Source: Scytonema millei VB511283 (GTDB lineage Bacteria > Cyanobacteriota > Cyanobacteriia > Cyanobacteriales > Chroococcidiopsidaceae). From it: a stretch of 64,000 nucleotides of DNA. The notes below the pieces were generated by a model that did not search any database, had not been told where the DNA came from, and saw nothing but the letters and a program-made list of their open reading frames with translations. The stretch spans positions 248,001 to 312,000 of the forward strand of contig NZ_JTJC03000001.1 in NCBI RefSeq assembly GCF_000817735.3, given 5' to 3'. Below, in pieces: positions 56,300 through 64,000 of the stretch. The number at the start of each line of letters is the position of its first letter. The first letter of the stretch is position 1. The translations under genes were made by a program, and so were the position numbers.

Positions 56300-57274
56300 G
56301 TGATTCATCCAAAATCCCAGTCTCTCGCGAGCGATCGCCAACACTCAACCCAAAATCCAAAGTCAGTGGTGGTTCTCGGTGCTGGGGCTTGGGGAACGAC
56401 ATTAGCATCGCTCGCAGCAGCTAACGGTCATCGCGTGCAAGTGCGATCGCGGCGCGATGGGGCAATTTCACCTAGCGAGATCGAACGTGCGGATGTAGTT
56501 GTTTCTGCTGTCTCAATGCAGGGTGTAGCAACAGTCGTTCGAGAAATTCAGACTTTACCTCTTTTACCCGCAACAATTTTTGTCACGGCAACCAAAGGAC
56601 TCGATCCTGTCACAACTCTCACCCCAGCTCAGATTTGGCAGGCGGCTTTTCCCGATCGCTCGGTAGTTGTACTGTGCGGTCCTAATTTAGCTAAGGAAAT
56701 TCAACAAGGATTACCCGCTGCAACTGTCGCTGGTAGTACTGACGACAACGCCGCAGTAGCAGTGCAAGCAGTCTTTTCCTCACCGCAGTTCCGCGTTTAT
56801 ACCAATTCCGATCCTTTAGGCGTAGAGTTGGGGGGGACGTTGAAAAATGTGATGGCGATCGCGGCGGGTGTTTGCGATGGTTTACACTTAGGTACAAATG
56901 CCAAAGCTGCACTCGTCACCCGTGGATTGACGGAAATTATCCGTATCGGCAACAGCTGGGGAGCAAAAACAGAAACTTTTTACGGTCTATCTGGTTTGGG
57001 CGATCTGCTGGCAACTTGTAACAGTCCCCTCAGTCGTAATTACCAAGTTGGATATCAACTCGCCCAAGGTAAAACTCTGTCCGCAATTCTCGCTCACCTA
57101 GAAGGAACGGCTGAAGGCGTGAATACGACTCAGGTACTCATGCAACGCGCTCGCCAGCAAGACATCTATATGCCAATTACGGCTGAAGTTTATCGTCTCC
57201 TGCAAGCGGAAATTACACCCAAGCAAGCGCTGGAAGCACTGATGCTGCGCGACCTCAAATCGGAATTATTGTAG
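56300..57274 (+). CDS. gpsA: Glycerol-3-phosphate dehydrogenase [NAD(P)+]
   Basis: The 324-residue protein contains the dinucleotide motif VVVLGAGAWGTTLASLAAANGH and the family blocks VTATKGLDP, CGPNLAKEIQQGLPAATVAGS and ELGGTLKNVMAIAAGVCDGL (the catalytic Lys is in GGTLKN), plus GLSGLGDLLATCNSPLSRN. It reduces dihydroxyacetone phosphate to sn-glycerol-3-phosphate for phospholipid synthesis. GTG 56300 is the proposed start; the first 20 residues are variable and the true start may be a few codons later. Stand-alone gene. Confidence 0.94.
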   Translation: MIHPKSQSLASDRQHSTQNPKSVVVLGAGAWGTTLASLAAANGHRVQVRSRRDGAISPSEIERADVVVSAVSMQGVATVVREIQTLPLLPATIFVTATKGLDPVTTLTPAQIWQAAFPDRSVVVLCGPNLAKEIQQGLPAATVAGSTDDNAAVAVQAVFSSPQFRVYTNSDPLGVELGGTLKNVMAIAAGVCDGLHLGTNAKAALVTRGLTEIIRIGNSWGAKTETFYGLSGLGDLLATCNSPLSRNYQVGYQLAQGKTLSAILAHLEGTAEGVNTTQVLMQRARQQDIYMPITAEVYRLLQAEITPKQALEALMLRDLKSELL

Positions 57275-57714
57275 AGGTGATGGTTCGACCAAATCGCTCC
57301 TACGTAAATCCACACAAATTTCATAAAACTTTACACGATCGTGGCTGATTCTCCGAAATTTCTCAGGCAAAAACTGTAGTTTACACTGGGGTGCGATCGC
57401 ACACATTTATCTCAAACCACCTTTATGCTTGAAACGCTTATTTAGTAAAACTTTCCAGCTTAGAAATCATCTATTAATCCCGAATTGCTGCTTTAAGTTT
57501 CCGCAATCCTAACATCCATATAAGTATCAGTTCGTACTCGAATTCACTAGAAAACTTGGAGTTATTCCTGAAGTTAGCGGGCGCGATCGTCAAGTTTCCT
57601 CGTAAATCTAGCAGCAAGATGTTAGTTCGCCAAGATCGCTGGGAACAATAGCATCAGCAACAAGAAGCAACCGAGTGAAGTCTATTGTCACCTGGAGCAG
57701 TTGAGATAACCCCT
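57275..57714. other. Intergenic region upstream of the sigma factor gene
   Basis: About 440 bp with HIP1 words and short AT-rich stretches. No coding frame or clear binding-site consensus is recognised. It should hold the sigma-factor promoter. Confidence 0.4.
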
Positions 57715-58965
57715 ATGCAAGCACTATCTTTTTACGCGGACGCAGCTTACGAACCCCAATCAGTACCCCAACGCTTTCGGTCAGATTACGCAGAAGATGA
57801 CACCGATCTAGGCGTGGATGACCTACTGACTTTGGATATTGACTCTAACGATCGGGAGAGCCTACAACCTGGCGTTACCCGTCGGACTACAGACCTAGTT
57901 CGTTTATACCTGCAAGAGATCGGTCGCGTCCACCTGCTAGAAAGAGATGAAGAAGTTTCCGAAGCTCAAAAAGTGCAGCGTTATTTGCGAATGCGGGCGC
58001 TGTGCGTCAGTCATGCAGCAAAGGACGACTCGATTATCAAGACATACATCACCCTAATTGAAGCCCAAGAGCGACTGACTTCCGAACTAGGACACCGCCC
58101 CTCTTTAGAACGATGGGCTGCTAGCGCTGGTATATCCGTGATGGAACTCAAACCCGCTTTGGCAGTTGGAAAGCGCCGTTGGGCTGAAATTGCCAAAATC
58201 ACCGTTGAAGAACTAGAGCAAATTCAAAACGAAGGTATTCATGCCAAAGAACACATGATCAAGGCGAATTTACGCCTGGTGGTTTCAGTTGCGAAAAAGT
58301 ATCAAAATCGCGGTTTGGAACTGCTGGATCTGGTTCAAGAAGGAACTCTAGGGTTAGAAAGAGCGGTAGAAAAGTTCGATCCCACGAAAGGTTATCGCTT
58401 CAGCACCTACGCTTATTGGTGGATTCGTCAAGGTATTACCCGCGCGATCGCTACCCAAAGCCGTACTATCCGCCTTCCAGTTCACATTACCGAAAAACTG
58501 AATAAAATCAAGAAAGCTCAGCGCAAACTAGCACAAGAAAAAGGTCGCACCCCTACGATCGAAGATATTGCGCTCGAATTGGAGATGACTGCGCCTCAGG
58601 TGCGGGAAGTACTACTGAGAGTTCCTCGTTCCGTATCTTTGGAGACAAAAGTTGGGAAGGAAAAAGATACCGAGTTAGGAGATTTACTCGAAAACGACAG
58701 TATTTCCCCTGAAGAGTTGCTCATGCGTGAAGCTCTCCATCGAGATTTACAGCAACTCCTAGCAGATTTGACCGATCGCGAACGAGATGTGATTTTGATG
58801 CGCTTTGGATTGGGAGACGGACACTGTTACTCTCTAGCCGAGATTGGACGCGCTTTAGACTTATCGCGGGAAAGAGTGCGCCAAATTGAATCTAAAGCAC
58901 TACAAAAGCTACGACAACCCAAACGACGTAACCGCGTGCGGGATTACTTAGAGTCCTTGAGCTAA
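57715..58965 (+). CDS. sigC: Group 2 RNA polymerase sigma factor, SigC type
   Basis: From ATG 57715 the protein is 416 residues and reads MQALSFYADAAYEP, matching the N-terminus expected of cyanobacterial SigC. Region 1.2 to 2 begins DLVRLYLQEIGRVHLLERDEE. Region 2.4 is YAYWWIRQGITRAI, region 3 RLPVHITEKLNKIKKAQRKL, and region 4.2 has the helix-turn-helix LSRERVRQIESKAL. Group 2 factors are non-essential and respond to stress or nutrient status. The frame could extend to a TTG at 57685, but the ATG fits the family. The neighbour is furA, the same neighbourhood that I recall for Anabaena PCC 7120. Confidence 0.9.
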   Translation: MQALSFYADAAYEPQSVPQRFRSDYAEDDTDLGVDDLLTLDIDSNDRESLQPGVTRRTTDLVRLYLQEIGRVHLLERDEEVSEAQKVQRYLRMRALCVSHAAKDDSIIKTYITLIEAQERLTSELGHRPSLERWAASAGISVMELKPALAVGKRRWAEIAKITVEELEQIQNEGIHAKEHMIKANLRLVVSVAKKYQNRGLELLDLVQEGTLGLERAVEKFDPTKGYRFSTYAYWWIRQGITRAIATQSRTIRLPVHITEKLNKIKKAQRKLAQEKGRTPTIEDIALELEMTAPQVREVLLRVPRSVSLETKVGKEKDTELGDLLENDSISPEELLMREALHRDLQQLLADLTDRERDVILMRFGLGDGHCYSLAEIGRALDLSRERVRQIESKALQKLRQPKRRNRVRDYLESLS

Positions 58966-59118
58966 CAATTTGAGCTAACAACATCGATAGGGTGAAGGAT
59001 CGTGACCGTGTTTTTTACAACCTAGTTAGATTCACTTTCATTCTTCATTCTTCACCTCTTCTGCCTATTTTTTAGCCAGAAGATTTTTATTATCTGTAAA
59101 CTACGCCTCTCTTTTCTT

Positions 59119-59137
59119 AAAAATCATTCTCAATAGT
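59119..59137. promoter_or_regulatory. Possible AT-rich Fur-box-like site
   Basis: AAAAATCATTCTCAATAG resembles half of the Fur consensus (AATCATTATC). It lies about 75-90 bp before the furA start codon. Weak, seen by eye only. Confidence 0.3.
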
Positions 59138-59160
59138 CATAGCTTGTTGACACTTCAAGC

Positions 59161-59187
59161 AATAATTGACTATACTTATCAATTATT
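59161..59187. promoter_or_regulatory. 9-9-9 inverted repeat in the furA leader; candidate operator
   Basis: AATAATTGA and TCAATTATT are perfect inverted repeats separated by nine bases, located 23 bp before the furA start codon. AT-rich dyads of this sort are the type of site bound by cyanobacterial Fur. Autoregulation is known for FurA in Anabaena; the site here is inference. Confidence 0.45.
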
Positions 59188-59209
59188 AAGCTTGCTTAAA
59201 AAGGTGGTT

Positions 59210-59665
59210 ATGACTGCATACTCAGCTACCTCACTTAAGGCAGAACTCAACGAGCGGGGTTGGCGACTCACACCGCAGCGCGAAACGATCCTACAGGTTT
59301 TTCAAGAACTGCCTAGAGGAAAACATCTAAGTGCGGAAGAGCTTTACCAACAACTAGAAACTCAAACAGCAGGAATCAGTCTGTCAACTATTTATCGCAC
59401 TCTAAAGTTAATGGCGCGGATGGGAATTCTGCGTGAGTTGGAGTTAGGCGAGGGACATAAACATTACGAGATCAATCAGCCCTATCCTCACCACCATCAC
59501 CATTTAATTTGTGTTAGGTGCAATAAAACAATCGAGTTTAAAAACGATTCCATCTTAAAAATTGGCTCAAAAACAGCTGAAAAGGAAGGGTATCATTTGC
59601 TTGATTGCCAACTAACAATTCATGCTGTTTGTCCTTCTTGTCAAAGAGCGTTGTTGCCCATTTAG
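59210..59665 (+). CDS. furA: Ferric uptake regulator FurA
   Basis: From ATG 59210, preceded by AAGGTGG, the protein has 151 residues and starts MTAYSATSLKAELNERGW, as in cyanobacterial FurA. The winged-helix DNA-binding domain is followed by the metal-binding PHHHHHLICVRC with a CxxC pair, then a second DCQLTIHAVCPSC. FurA represses iron uptake genes with Fe(II) and in cyanobacteria also binds haem and senses redox. The longer frame from 59144 adds unlikely residues. The downstream gene is convergent, 44 bp away. Confidence 0.93.
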   Translation: MTAYSATSLKAELNERGWRLTPQRETILQVFQELPRGKHLSAEELYQQLETQTAGISLSTIYRTLKLMARMGILRELELGEGHKHYEINQPYPHHHHHLICVRCNKTIEFKNDSILKIGSKTAEKEGYHLLDCQLTIHAVCPSCQRALLPI

Positions 59666-59709
59666 GCTCTTGGTAGTTGGTAGTTGGCTGACGGTTGACT
59701 GATAACTGT

Positions 59710-60201
59710 TCACTCTATTTTCTCGATGTTACCTGCTTTGATCCAGCCTTCGCGATCGCTATCCGATAAGCGAACTCTTTGCCAATTTTTATCTGGACTT
59801 TCTTCTAAAACGACAATCTGTTGATTGTATTCCAACCCGCCGATGCGTTCAGCACCCGCTCCAGGCTCGGCACGGAGACTTAAGCCTTTTTCCCAAGACA
59901 CCCTAGCTCTATAGGTTCCTGGCGCTAGAGGCTCGGTAGAATTAGTTTCAGAATCCGCTTCCTCGCTTGTAGATTCGGCACGAGCGGCGCGAGCGGGATT
60001 AGACATTTCTGGCTGTACTTGCTTTTCTGGAGCAGGTGCAGCTTTTGGTTTTTGGGTGACTTCGTTAGCGAAAGTCGGCTTAGGTGGATGTGTCGTCACT
60101 CTATACATAAAGTACAAGGCAACTGCGGCGCTACCACCAATCAGGATCGCGATCGCTAAGCCAATACCCAGGACAAATTTAGCTACTCCTGCCAAAGTCA
60201 T
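59710..60201 (-). CDS. Membrane-anchored SH3-domain protein, convergent with furA
   Basis: The 163-residue protein has one N-terminal membrane helix (FVLGIGLAIAILIGGSAAVALYFMY, about 8-32), a Pro/Ala/Glu-rich linker and a C-terminal SH3b domain (about 98-163: RARVSWEKGLSLRAEPGAGAERIGG). SH3b domains bind cell-wall peptides. In Anabaena PCC 7120 the gene convergent with furA is of this class (alr1690-like), and its 3' extension yields an antisense RNA to furA. The 44-bp gap here is repeat-rich and contains no terminator-like hairpin. Confidence 0.82.
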   Translation of the reverse strand: MTLAGVAKFVLGIGLAIAILIGGSAAVALYFMYRVTTHPPKPTFANEVTQKPKAAPAPEKQVQPEMSNPARAARAESTSEEADSETNSTEPLAPGTYRARVSWEKGLSLRAEPGAGAERIGGLEYNQQIVVLEESPDKNWQRVRLSDSDREGWIKAGNIEKIE

Positions 60202-60488
60202 GGCGATACCTTAGTATTGTCCCATAATTACTACAGCACGAATCCTAACACAATCGTCTGAATGTAGTAGATTTTTTAATGATTGGTCGCTGGTCGTTAG
60301 TTAACGGTTAATAGTTGACAGTAGACGCTGCGCTACACTGCGTGAAGACAGTAAGAGAGTGGCGCGTGGTGCGCGAGTATGCGTGGTGCGTCGGCGGATG
60401 TAGGGTGTAGGGTGTAAGGGTGTGGATGTGACATGCGATAACTAGTTTCTGGTCACTGGTCGCTGATAACTGATAACTGATAACTGTT
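60202..60488. repeat. Tandem-repeat-rich spacer upstream of the AAA ATPase gene
   Basis: Contains GCGTGGTGCGCGAG and TGTAGGG-type repeats (about 60360-60425) and TGATAACTG units (60466-60487), the same dispersed words found in other spacers. No coding frame. Confidence 0.6.
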
Positions 60489-62003
60489 CTACTGTAATTG
60501 CCGCTGAATTCGGTTGCTCAGGCTGCTGTGTTTGGAGGCAAGGCGAGCTTTTCCAGCTGCTGCCCAATCTTGCAAAAACTGAATTTGTTCTTGGGCAGTA
60601 CGGGCAAGGGGAATGATTTGACTCGCCGCCTCTAAAATGTCGTCAGTAGTAAAGTCTCGATTTTGACTGAAGCCGATATGCATGGCTTCCACGATTGTTT
60701 GCTCGATTTCTGCCCCAGAAAAATCAGGAGTTTCGTAGGCAAGGCGATCGAGATCGTAACTTTTGAGATTGTGCGATCGCAGGCGAGATAAATGGACGGT
60801 GAAAATTGCTTTGCGTTCATCCTGAATCGGTAAACCAACAAAAAAGATTTCGTCGAATCTGCCTTTACGCAACATCTCGGGTGGTAAAGCATGAATATCG
60901 TTGGCAGTAGCAACGACAAACACGGGAGAAATTTTTTCTGCCAACCAGGTTATGAATGTCCCGAAAACGCGGCTAGTCGTGCCAGCATCGCCTTTTGCGC
61001 CCAACCCGGCAAAAGCTTTATCGATCTCATCTACCCAAAGAATACAGGGAGATAGGGCTTCTGCGACTTGAATCATTTGTCGGGTGCGAGATTCCGATTC
61101 TCCGACCAAACCACCGAATAATCGCCCCACGTCCAAGCGTAACAAAGGTAAGTGCCAGTGATGGGCGATCGCCTTAGCTGTTAGCGATTTACCCGTTCCC
61201 TGAATTCCGACTAACATGAGTCCGCGTGGATGAGGTAAACCGTATGCCCTAGCGCGTTCGCTAAATGCCCCACCCCGGCGCAACAACCAATCTTTGAGAT
61301 TGTCTAAACCGCCAATATCCGAAATTTTTTCAGTGGCAGGGTAAAAGTCAAGAATTTGAGTTTGGCGAATGGTCTGACGCTTTTCTTCCAAAACCAATTC
61401 GACATCTTCCGGTTGAATCTCTCCGTGAGAGGCGATCGCTCTTGCTAATACTCGCCGAATCCGTTCGATGGATAATCCTTGGCACGAACGCACGAGTTCA
61501 TCTACCGTTTTAGCTTCTAAAGATTGCCCTGTGGCTGCCAAAAGGCGTTCTACCTCCAACTTAATCTCAGCGGCAGCGGGTAGGGGAAATTCTAAAATGG
61601 TTAAAACTTCACCCAATTCTTCCGTAGTGACGATTCGTGGCGACAGCAAGACGATATTTTTCGGCTGCGATTTGAGTACCCGCGCTAAATTGCGGAGTTT
61701 ACGTGACACGGAAACATCTTCTAAAAAGCGATGAAAATCACGCAAAATAAAAACTGCCGGAGCCGAAGCGGGCAGTTTCTCGACAAATTCTAGAGCTTGT
61801 AAAGGATTGCGACGACCGAAACCAGCATCGTTAGGATTACCCTGGTAGCCATCGACAAAATCCCAAGTATAGACAGCGCGATTTCCTTGAATGCGGGCTT
61901 CTTCCCGAATCGCTACTTCCGCTCGTTCTTCCTCATAGGTAGGAATGTAGACGATCGGGTAGCGAGCGCGTAGCAACAGTGCAAACTCTTCGCGGAAGCT
62001 CAT
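60489..62003 (-). CDS. AAA+ ATPase, Ycf46-like
   Basis: The 504-residue protein starts SFREEFALLLRARYPIVYIPT and has an N-terminal degenerate RecA-like domain, then an AAA module with Walker A (GIQGTGKSLTAKAIA, about residue 266), Walker B (CILWVDEIDKAF), sensor 1 ATAND and an arginine-finger-like KGRFDEIFF. This is the chloroplast/cyanobacterial Ycf46 family (slr0374-type). Reported links are to inorganic-carbon limitation, but the biochemical function is not settled. It lies upstream of DUF177, jag and yidC on the minus strand, with a spacer of about 140 bp. Confidence 0.85.
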   Translation of the reverse strand: MSFREEFALLLRARYPIVYIPTYEEERAEVAIREEARIQGNRAVYTWDFVDGYQGNPNDAGFGRRNPLQALEFVEKLPASAPAVFILRDFHRFLEDVSVSRKLRNLARVLKSQPKNIVLLSPRIVTTEELGEVLTILEFPLPAAAEIKLEVERLLAATGQSLEAKTVDELVRSCQGLSIERIRRVLARAIASHGEIQPEDVELVLEEKRQTIRQTQILDFYPATEKISDIGGLDNLKDWLLRRGGAFSERARAYGLPHPRGLMLVGIQGTGKSLTAKAIAHHWHLPLLRLDVGRLFGGLVGESESRTRQMIQVAEALSPCILWVDEIDKAFAGLGAKGDAGTTSRVFGTFITWLAEKISPVFVVATANDIHALPPEMLRKGRFDEIFFVGLPIQDERKAIFTVHLSRLRSHNLKSYDLDRLAYETPDFSGAEIEQTIVEAMHIGFSQNRDFTTDDILEAASQIIPLARTAQEQIQFLQDWAAAGKARLASKHSSLSNRIQRQLQ

Positions 62004-62029
62004 ATGAGGGATGAGGGGTGAGGGAGTTG

Positions 62030-62072
62030 GGGGGAGTCGGGAGTCGGGAGTTGGGAGTCGGGAGTGGTAAAT
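62030..62072. repeat. GGGAGTCGGGAGT-type tandem repeats
   Basis: Several GGGAGTC/GGGAGTT heptamers occur upstream of the ATPase gene, related in form to the GGGAGTA tracts of the pix operon. Confidence 0.65.
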
Positions 62073-62144
62073 CCTCCCCCTTGTCTCCCTTGTCCTCCTT
62101 GTCCTCCTATTCTCCTTGTCTCATATCCTACAAAACTCTTGTCC

Positions 62145-62666
62145 CTAATTAGACAGGTGATTTTTTAGGGATTCTAAAGATGCCCAGCGGCGATCGCTCG
62201 ATAGTTCTGACGGTTCTTCTGGCTGCGGCGATAGTTGAATACCCTGACACAAATTGTCGCACAACTGACGCTGAGGCATGGCTAGACATAATTGCTGGTA
62301 CAACCACTCCCCAGGATCGAAATGACCTGTAGGCTGTAAAGTTTCGACCAGATCTTCAAATGCAACTTCCAACTCGATCGCAGTTTCTTCTTTACCTGCT
62401 TCTGGATCTAGCCAAATAATTTCTGAAGCTTCTACTTTCAGGCGATGGTTGTATTGTTGTAAACAGCGATGGCAAGTCAAGGTAACGATGGTTTCTACCT
62501 GAGCTGAAACCTCTAGGTAATTGCCACCGTGTTGCACGCGCACCTGACCGCGCACCGGAGTTAGGGTGTCTAGATCGGGTAAGAACTCATCAACCTCGAT
62601 GACCCTAGTTTTTTGCGGTGCTGTGGTCAGATGAGGAATGTAAATAGCCTCCATAGGACTTGCCAA
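62145..62666 (-). CDS. YceD/DUF177 family protein
   Basis: The 173-residue protein has the YceD/DUF177 core: GQVRVQHGGNYLEVSAQVETIVTLTCHRCLQQY, with a CxxC pair, an acidic middle (IIWLDPEAGKEET), and CLAMPQRQLCDNLCQG with the second cysteine group. YceD-type proteins affect 23S rRNA accumulation or fatty-acid gene partners in other bacteria. Here it lies between the ATPase and jag. Translation may begin at the second Met (62654, MEAIYIPHL). Confidence 0.8.
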   Translation of the reverse strand: MASPMEAIYIPHLTTAPQKTRVIEVDEFLPDLDTLTPVRGQVRVQHGGNYLEVSAQVETIVTLTCHRCLQQYNHRLKVEASEIIWLDPEAGKEETAIELEVAFEDLVETLQPTGHFDPGEWLYQQLCLAMPQRQLCDNLCQGIQLSPQPEEPSELSSDRRWASLESLKNHLSN

Positions 62667-62729
62667 CTTATAAATTAAATAATCTCAAATTCTCAATTCC
62701 GAATTCCGAATTCCGAATTCATTTCCAGT

Positions 62730-63248
62730 CTAGCTACTGCCGATCGTGCGAATCACCAACTGACGATGCGGTTCTTTGCCACGACTGAAACTTTCTAAAT
62801 CGGAAAAATCCTTCAAAAAAGTATGAATTTGCCTCCTTTCAGCGGACGAAAGAGATTTGATCTCCACCTCTTGTCCTGTGGTACGGACTTGTTCTATAGC
62901 TGAGGTGGCGATCGCTTGAATTTCTGCTTGTCGCCGCAAGCGATAGCCATCCAACTCAATTATATAAGCGGCTTGCCGTTCCTGAGGTTGGTTTAAATTC
63001 AGGGTGGCATTAGCAAGATACTGAATGGCATCTAGAACCGAACCTTCCGCACCAATCAAAGCTTGGACTTGCTCTGGTAGTAGACTACTCTGCTCGATTG
63101 TCAGCCAATAACTATCGTGTTCTTCTGGATCGCTATTTTCTGTTTTTGGGGTTTGCAGTTTAGCTGTAACTTGAGTAGAGACTCCTGACAGTTGCAGGAG
63201 TTGCTCTAGCCACTGCTGACCCCGCTGCCCGATCTGCTCGTCACTCAT
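62730..63248 (-). CDS. Jag/KhpB-family RNA-binding protein
   Basis: The 172-residue protein has a KH-like domain (about 60-115; LIGAEGSVLDAIQYLANATLN) and an R3H domain (about 130-170; SSAERRQIHTFLKDFSDLESFSRGKEPHRQLVI). Jag/KhpB binds RNA and couples to YidC-linked membrane protein biogenesis. Only 3 bp separate it from yidC, so they are translationally coupled. Confidence 0.87.
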   Translation of the reverse strand: MSDEQIGQRGQQWLEQLLQLSGVSTQVTAKLQTPKTENSDPEEHDSYWLTIEQSSLLPEQVQALIGAEGSVLDAIQYLANATLNLNQPQERQAAYIIELDGYRLRRQAEIQAIATSAIEQVRTTGQEVEIKSLSSAERRQIHTFLKDFSDLESFSRGKEPHRQLVIRTIGSS

Positions 63249-63251
63249 GAT

Positions 63252-64000
63252 TTAGCCTGAAGGTTTCTCTTTCTTCTTCCGCCCTGGTTCAAAGGGAAGC
63301 GACTGACGACCTGCATCGTCTCCTGCTTTAGCATCTGCTGCTTCGACAAGCTTTTGTAAGTTTTCTGGCAGGGGTTCGCGAGAGACGATGTATGTTTGGA
63401 GTGTTTGGAATATATTCGCAATCAGCATGTACATCAACACGCCAGCAGGTAGCGGGAAGAACAAAAACATCCCTGAGAAAATAATTGGGGTGATCTTGTT
63501 GACTGTATCTTGTTGGGGATTGTTAGAGGTAGAACCTTGACCGGATAGAACTTGGTTGAGATAGAGACTTAGACCAAAACCAATCACCATTGCCACAATA
63601 TCCCAATGGATCGTTCCGTCTTCATCAAAAGCGCCGACTCTGCCGAGGGCATCAATAAATAAAAAGCCCTTGTTAGCTGCGAGTCCAGGGATTGTTGCTT
63701 GAATTGTCACATCACCTGGTTGGAGGGCTTCGATATTACCGTTTTCATCAATTTTTACCCTTTCTTCCCCTTTAGTGACTTTCCATTTGGGGACGAGATT
63801 GGTGTCGGGATACTCTGCTGCTAGAGCTGAGAAAGGCTTGCCCTCTGGAGTTTGAAAATCAATTTTAGTTTTGTCCCCGACCACCAATTTATTACCACTG
63901 GGCAAGATCGCCGCAACGCGAGCGTGAACGCCATCGGTAATGTAGATGTTTTGCGGCGGAGTGGTAAAAGCCTGCGGTTGAATGCGTTCGATCTGTTCTT
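63252..64000 (-). CDS. yidC: Membrane protein insertase YidC, C-terminal part (5' end beyond the window)
   Basis: The frame continues unbroken to the right edge of the window, so the gene is partial and the coordinates end at the edge, not at a start codon. The visible part includes a periplasmic-domain segment ([33 protein letters not shown]), then membrane segments ([20 protein letters not shown] and [23 protein letters not shown]) and a basic tail ending RKKKEKPSG. YidC inserts and folds inner-membrane and thylakoid proteins. The order yidC, jag, DUF177, Ycf46-like is a common cyanobacterial arrangement. Confidence 0.9.
   Translation of the reverse strand, partial: EQIERIQPQAFTTPPQNIYITDGVHARVAAILPSGNKLVVGDKTKIDFQTPEGKPFSALAAEYPDTNLVPKWKVTKGEERVKIDENGNIEALQPGDVTIQATIPGLAANKGFLFIDALGRVGAFDEDGTIHWDIVAMVIGFGLSLYLNQVLSGQGSTSNNPQQDTVNKITPIIFSGMFLFFPLPAGVLMYMLIANIFQTLQTYIVSREPLPENLQKLVEAADAKAGDDAGRQSLPFEPGRKKKEKPSG

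Noticed and set aside
59144-59209. 22-residue N-terminal extension of FurA
   Set aside because: It covers the AT-rich dyad. A ribosome-binding AAGGTGG lies just before ATG 59210, which gives the usual 151 residues.
1-64000. CRISPR array, insertion sequence or prophage
   Set aside because: No regularly spaced repeats of CRISPR size, no transposase or integrase motif and no phage structural genes were found. The many short repeats are dispersed or tandem spacer repeats.

Overview
The window is cyanobacterial. The evidence is the very frequent HIP1 octamer GCGATCGC, a light-independent protochlorophyllide reductase subunit (ChlB), a phototaxis operon with bilin-type GAF photoreceptors, a SigC-type group 2 sigma factor beside a FurA-type regulator, a Ycf46-like AAA ATPase, and abundant short tandem repeats in the spacers. 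GAF-type chemoreceptors, hep-like polysaccharide genes and the sigC-furA neighbourhood point to the Nostoc/Chroococcidiopsis side of the phylum. The species cannot be fixed from sequence reading alone. There is no phage, insertion sequence, CRISPR array, rRNA or convincing intact tRNA.

Left part (1-18.6 kb): the 5' part of cbiT (cobalamin pathway), a small conserved-looking protein, a TrkA/RCK potassium channel and oligopeptidase A. These are followed by a seven-gene minus-strand operon of the Pix/Tax type, read right to left: PatA-like response regulator (PixG), CheY (PixH), CheW (PixI), two tandem GAF-containing methyl-accepting proteins (PixJ type), a hybrid CheA (PixL), and an extra CheW-like protein. 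The first receptor has a canonical DPCF plus TDCH bilin-binding GAF, so the operon should signal light to type IV pili. An orphan CheR-PAS-coiled-coil protein lies far away at 54.6-56.0 kb.

Middle part (19.4-44.7 kb): an exopolysaccharide / nucleotide-sugar region. A plus-strand run (rfbF, an L-2-hydroxyglutarate oxidase-like flavoprotein, an SDR epimerase, a C-methyltransferase, rfbC, a divergent sugar nucleotidyltransferase, a DUF4910 aminopeptidase-like protein, a second SDR, a PIG-L deacetylase and a glycosyltransferase) suggests assembly of a branched or methylated, probably CDP-linked, deoxysugar. A second run holds a GT4, a HepC-like sugar transferase with a degenerate active-site motif, a flippase, three further glycosyltransferases and an O-antigen-polymerase-like protein. 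It ends convergently against a minus-strand GT4 and two tandem paralogous exported glycoside-hydrolase-like proteins.

Right part (45-64 kb): mostly housekeeping genes. These are glyS, a Uma2 nuclease-fold protein, a small exported protein, chlB, a decayed hicA/hicB toxin-antitoxin locus, a two-repeat lipoprotein, rph, a CobO-like protein lacking a normal P-loop, the CheR protein, gpsA, sigC, furA, a convergent SH3 protein, the Ycf46-like ATPase, a DUF177 protein, a Jag/KhpB protein and the 3' part of yidC at the right edge.

The most notable non-genic signals are a 28-bp palindromic element that occurs once between genes and once in frame inside glyS; a 67-bp inverted-repeat element present twice; GGGAGTA heptamer tracts in three pix spacers; and several long perfect palindromes. 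No wholly new multi-gene system was identified. The best candidates for undescribed biology are the six-copy FG motif array in the PixL linker, the four-GAF receptor pair, the oxidase embedded in the sugar operon and the twin hydrolases.
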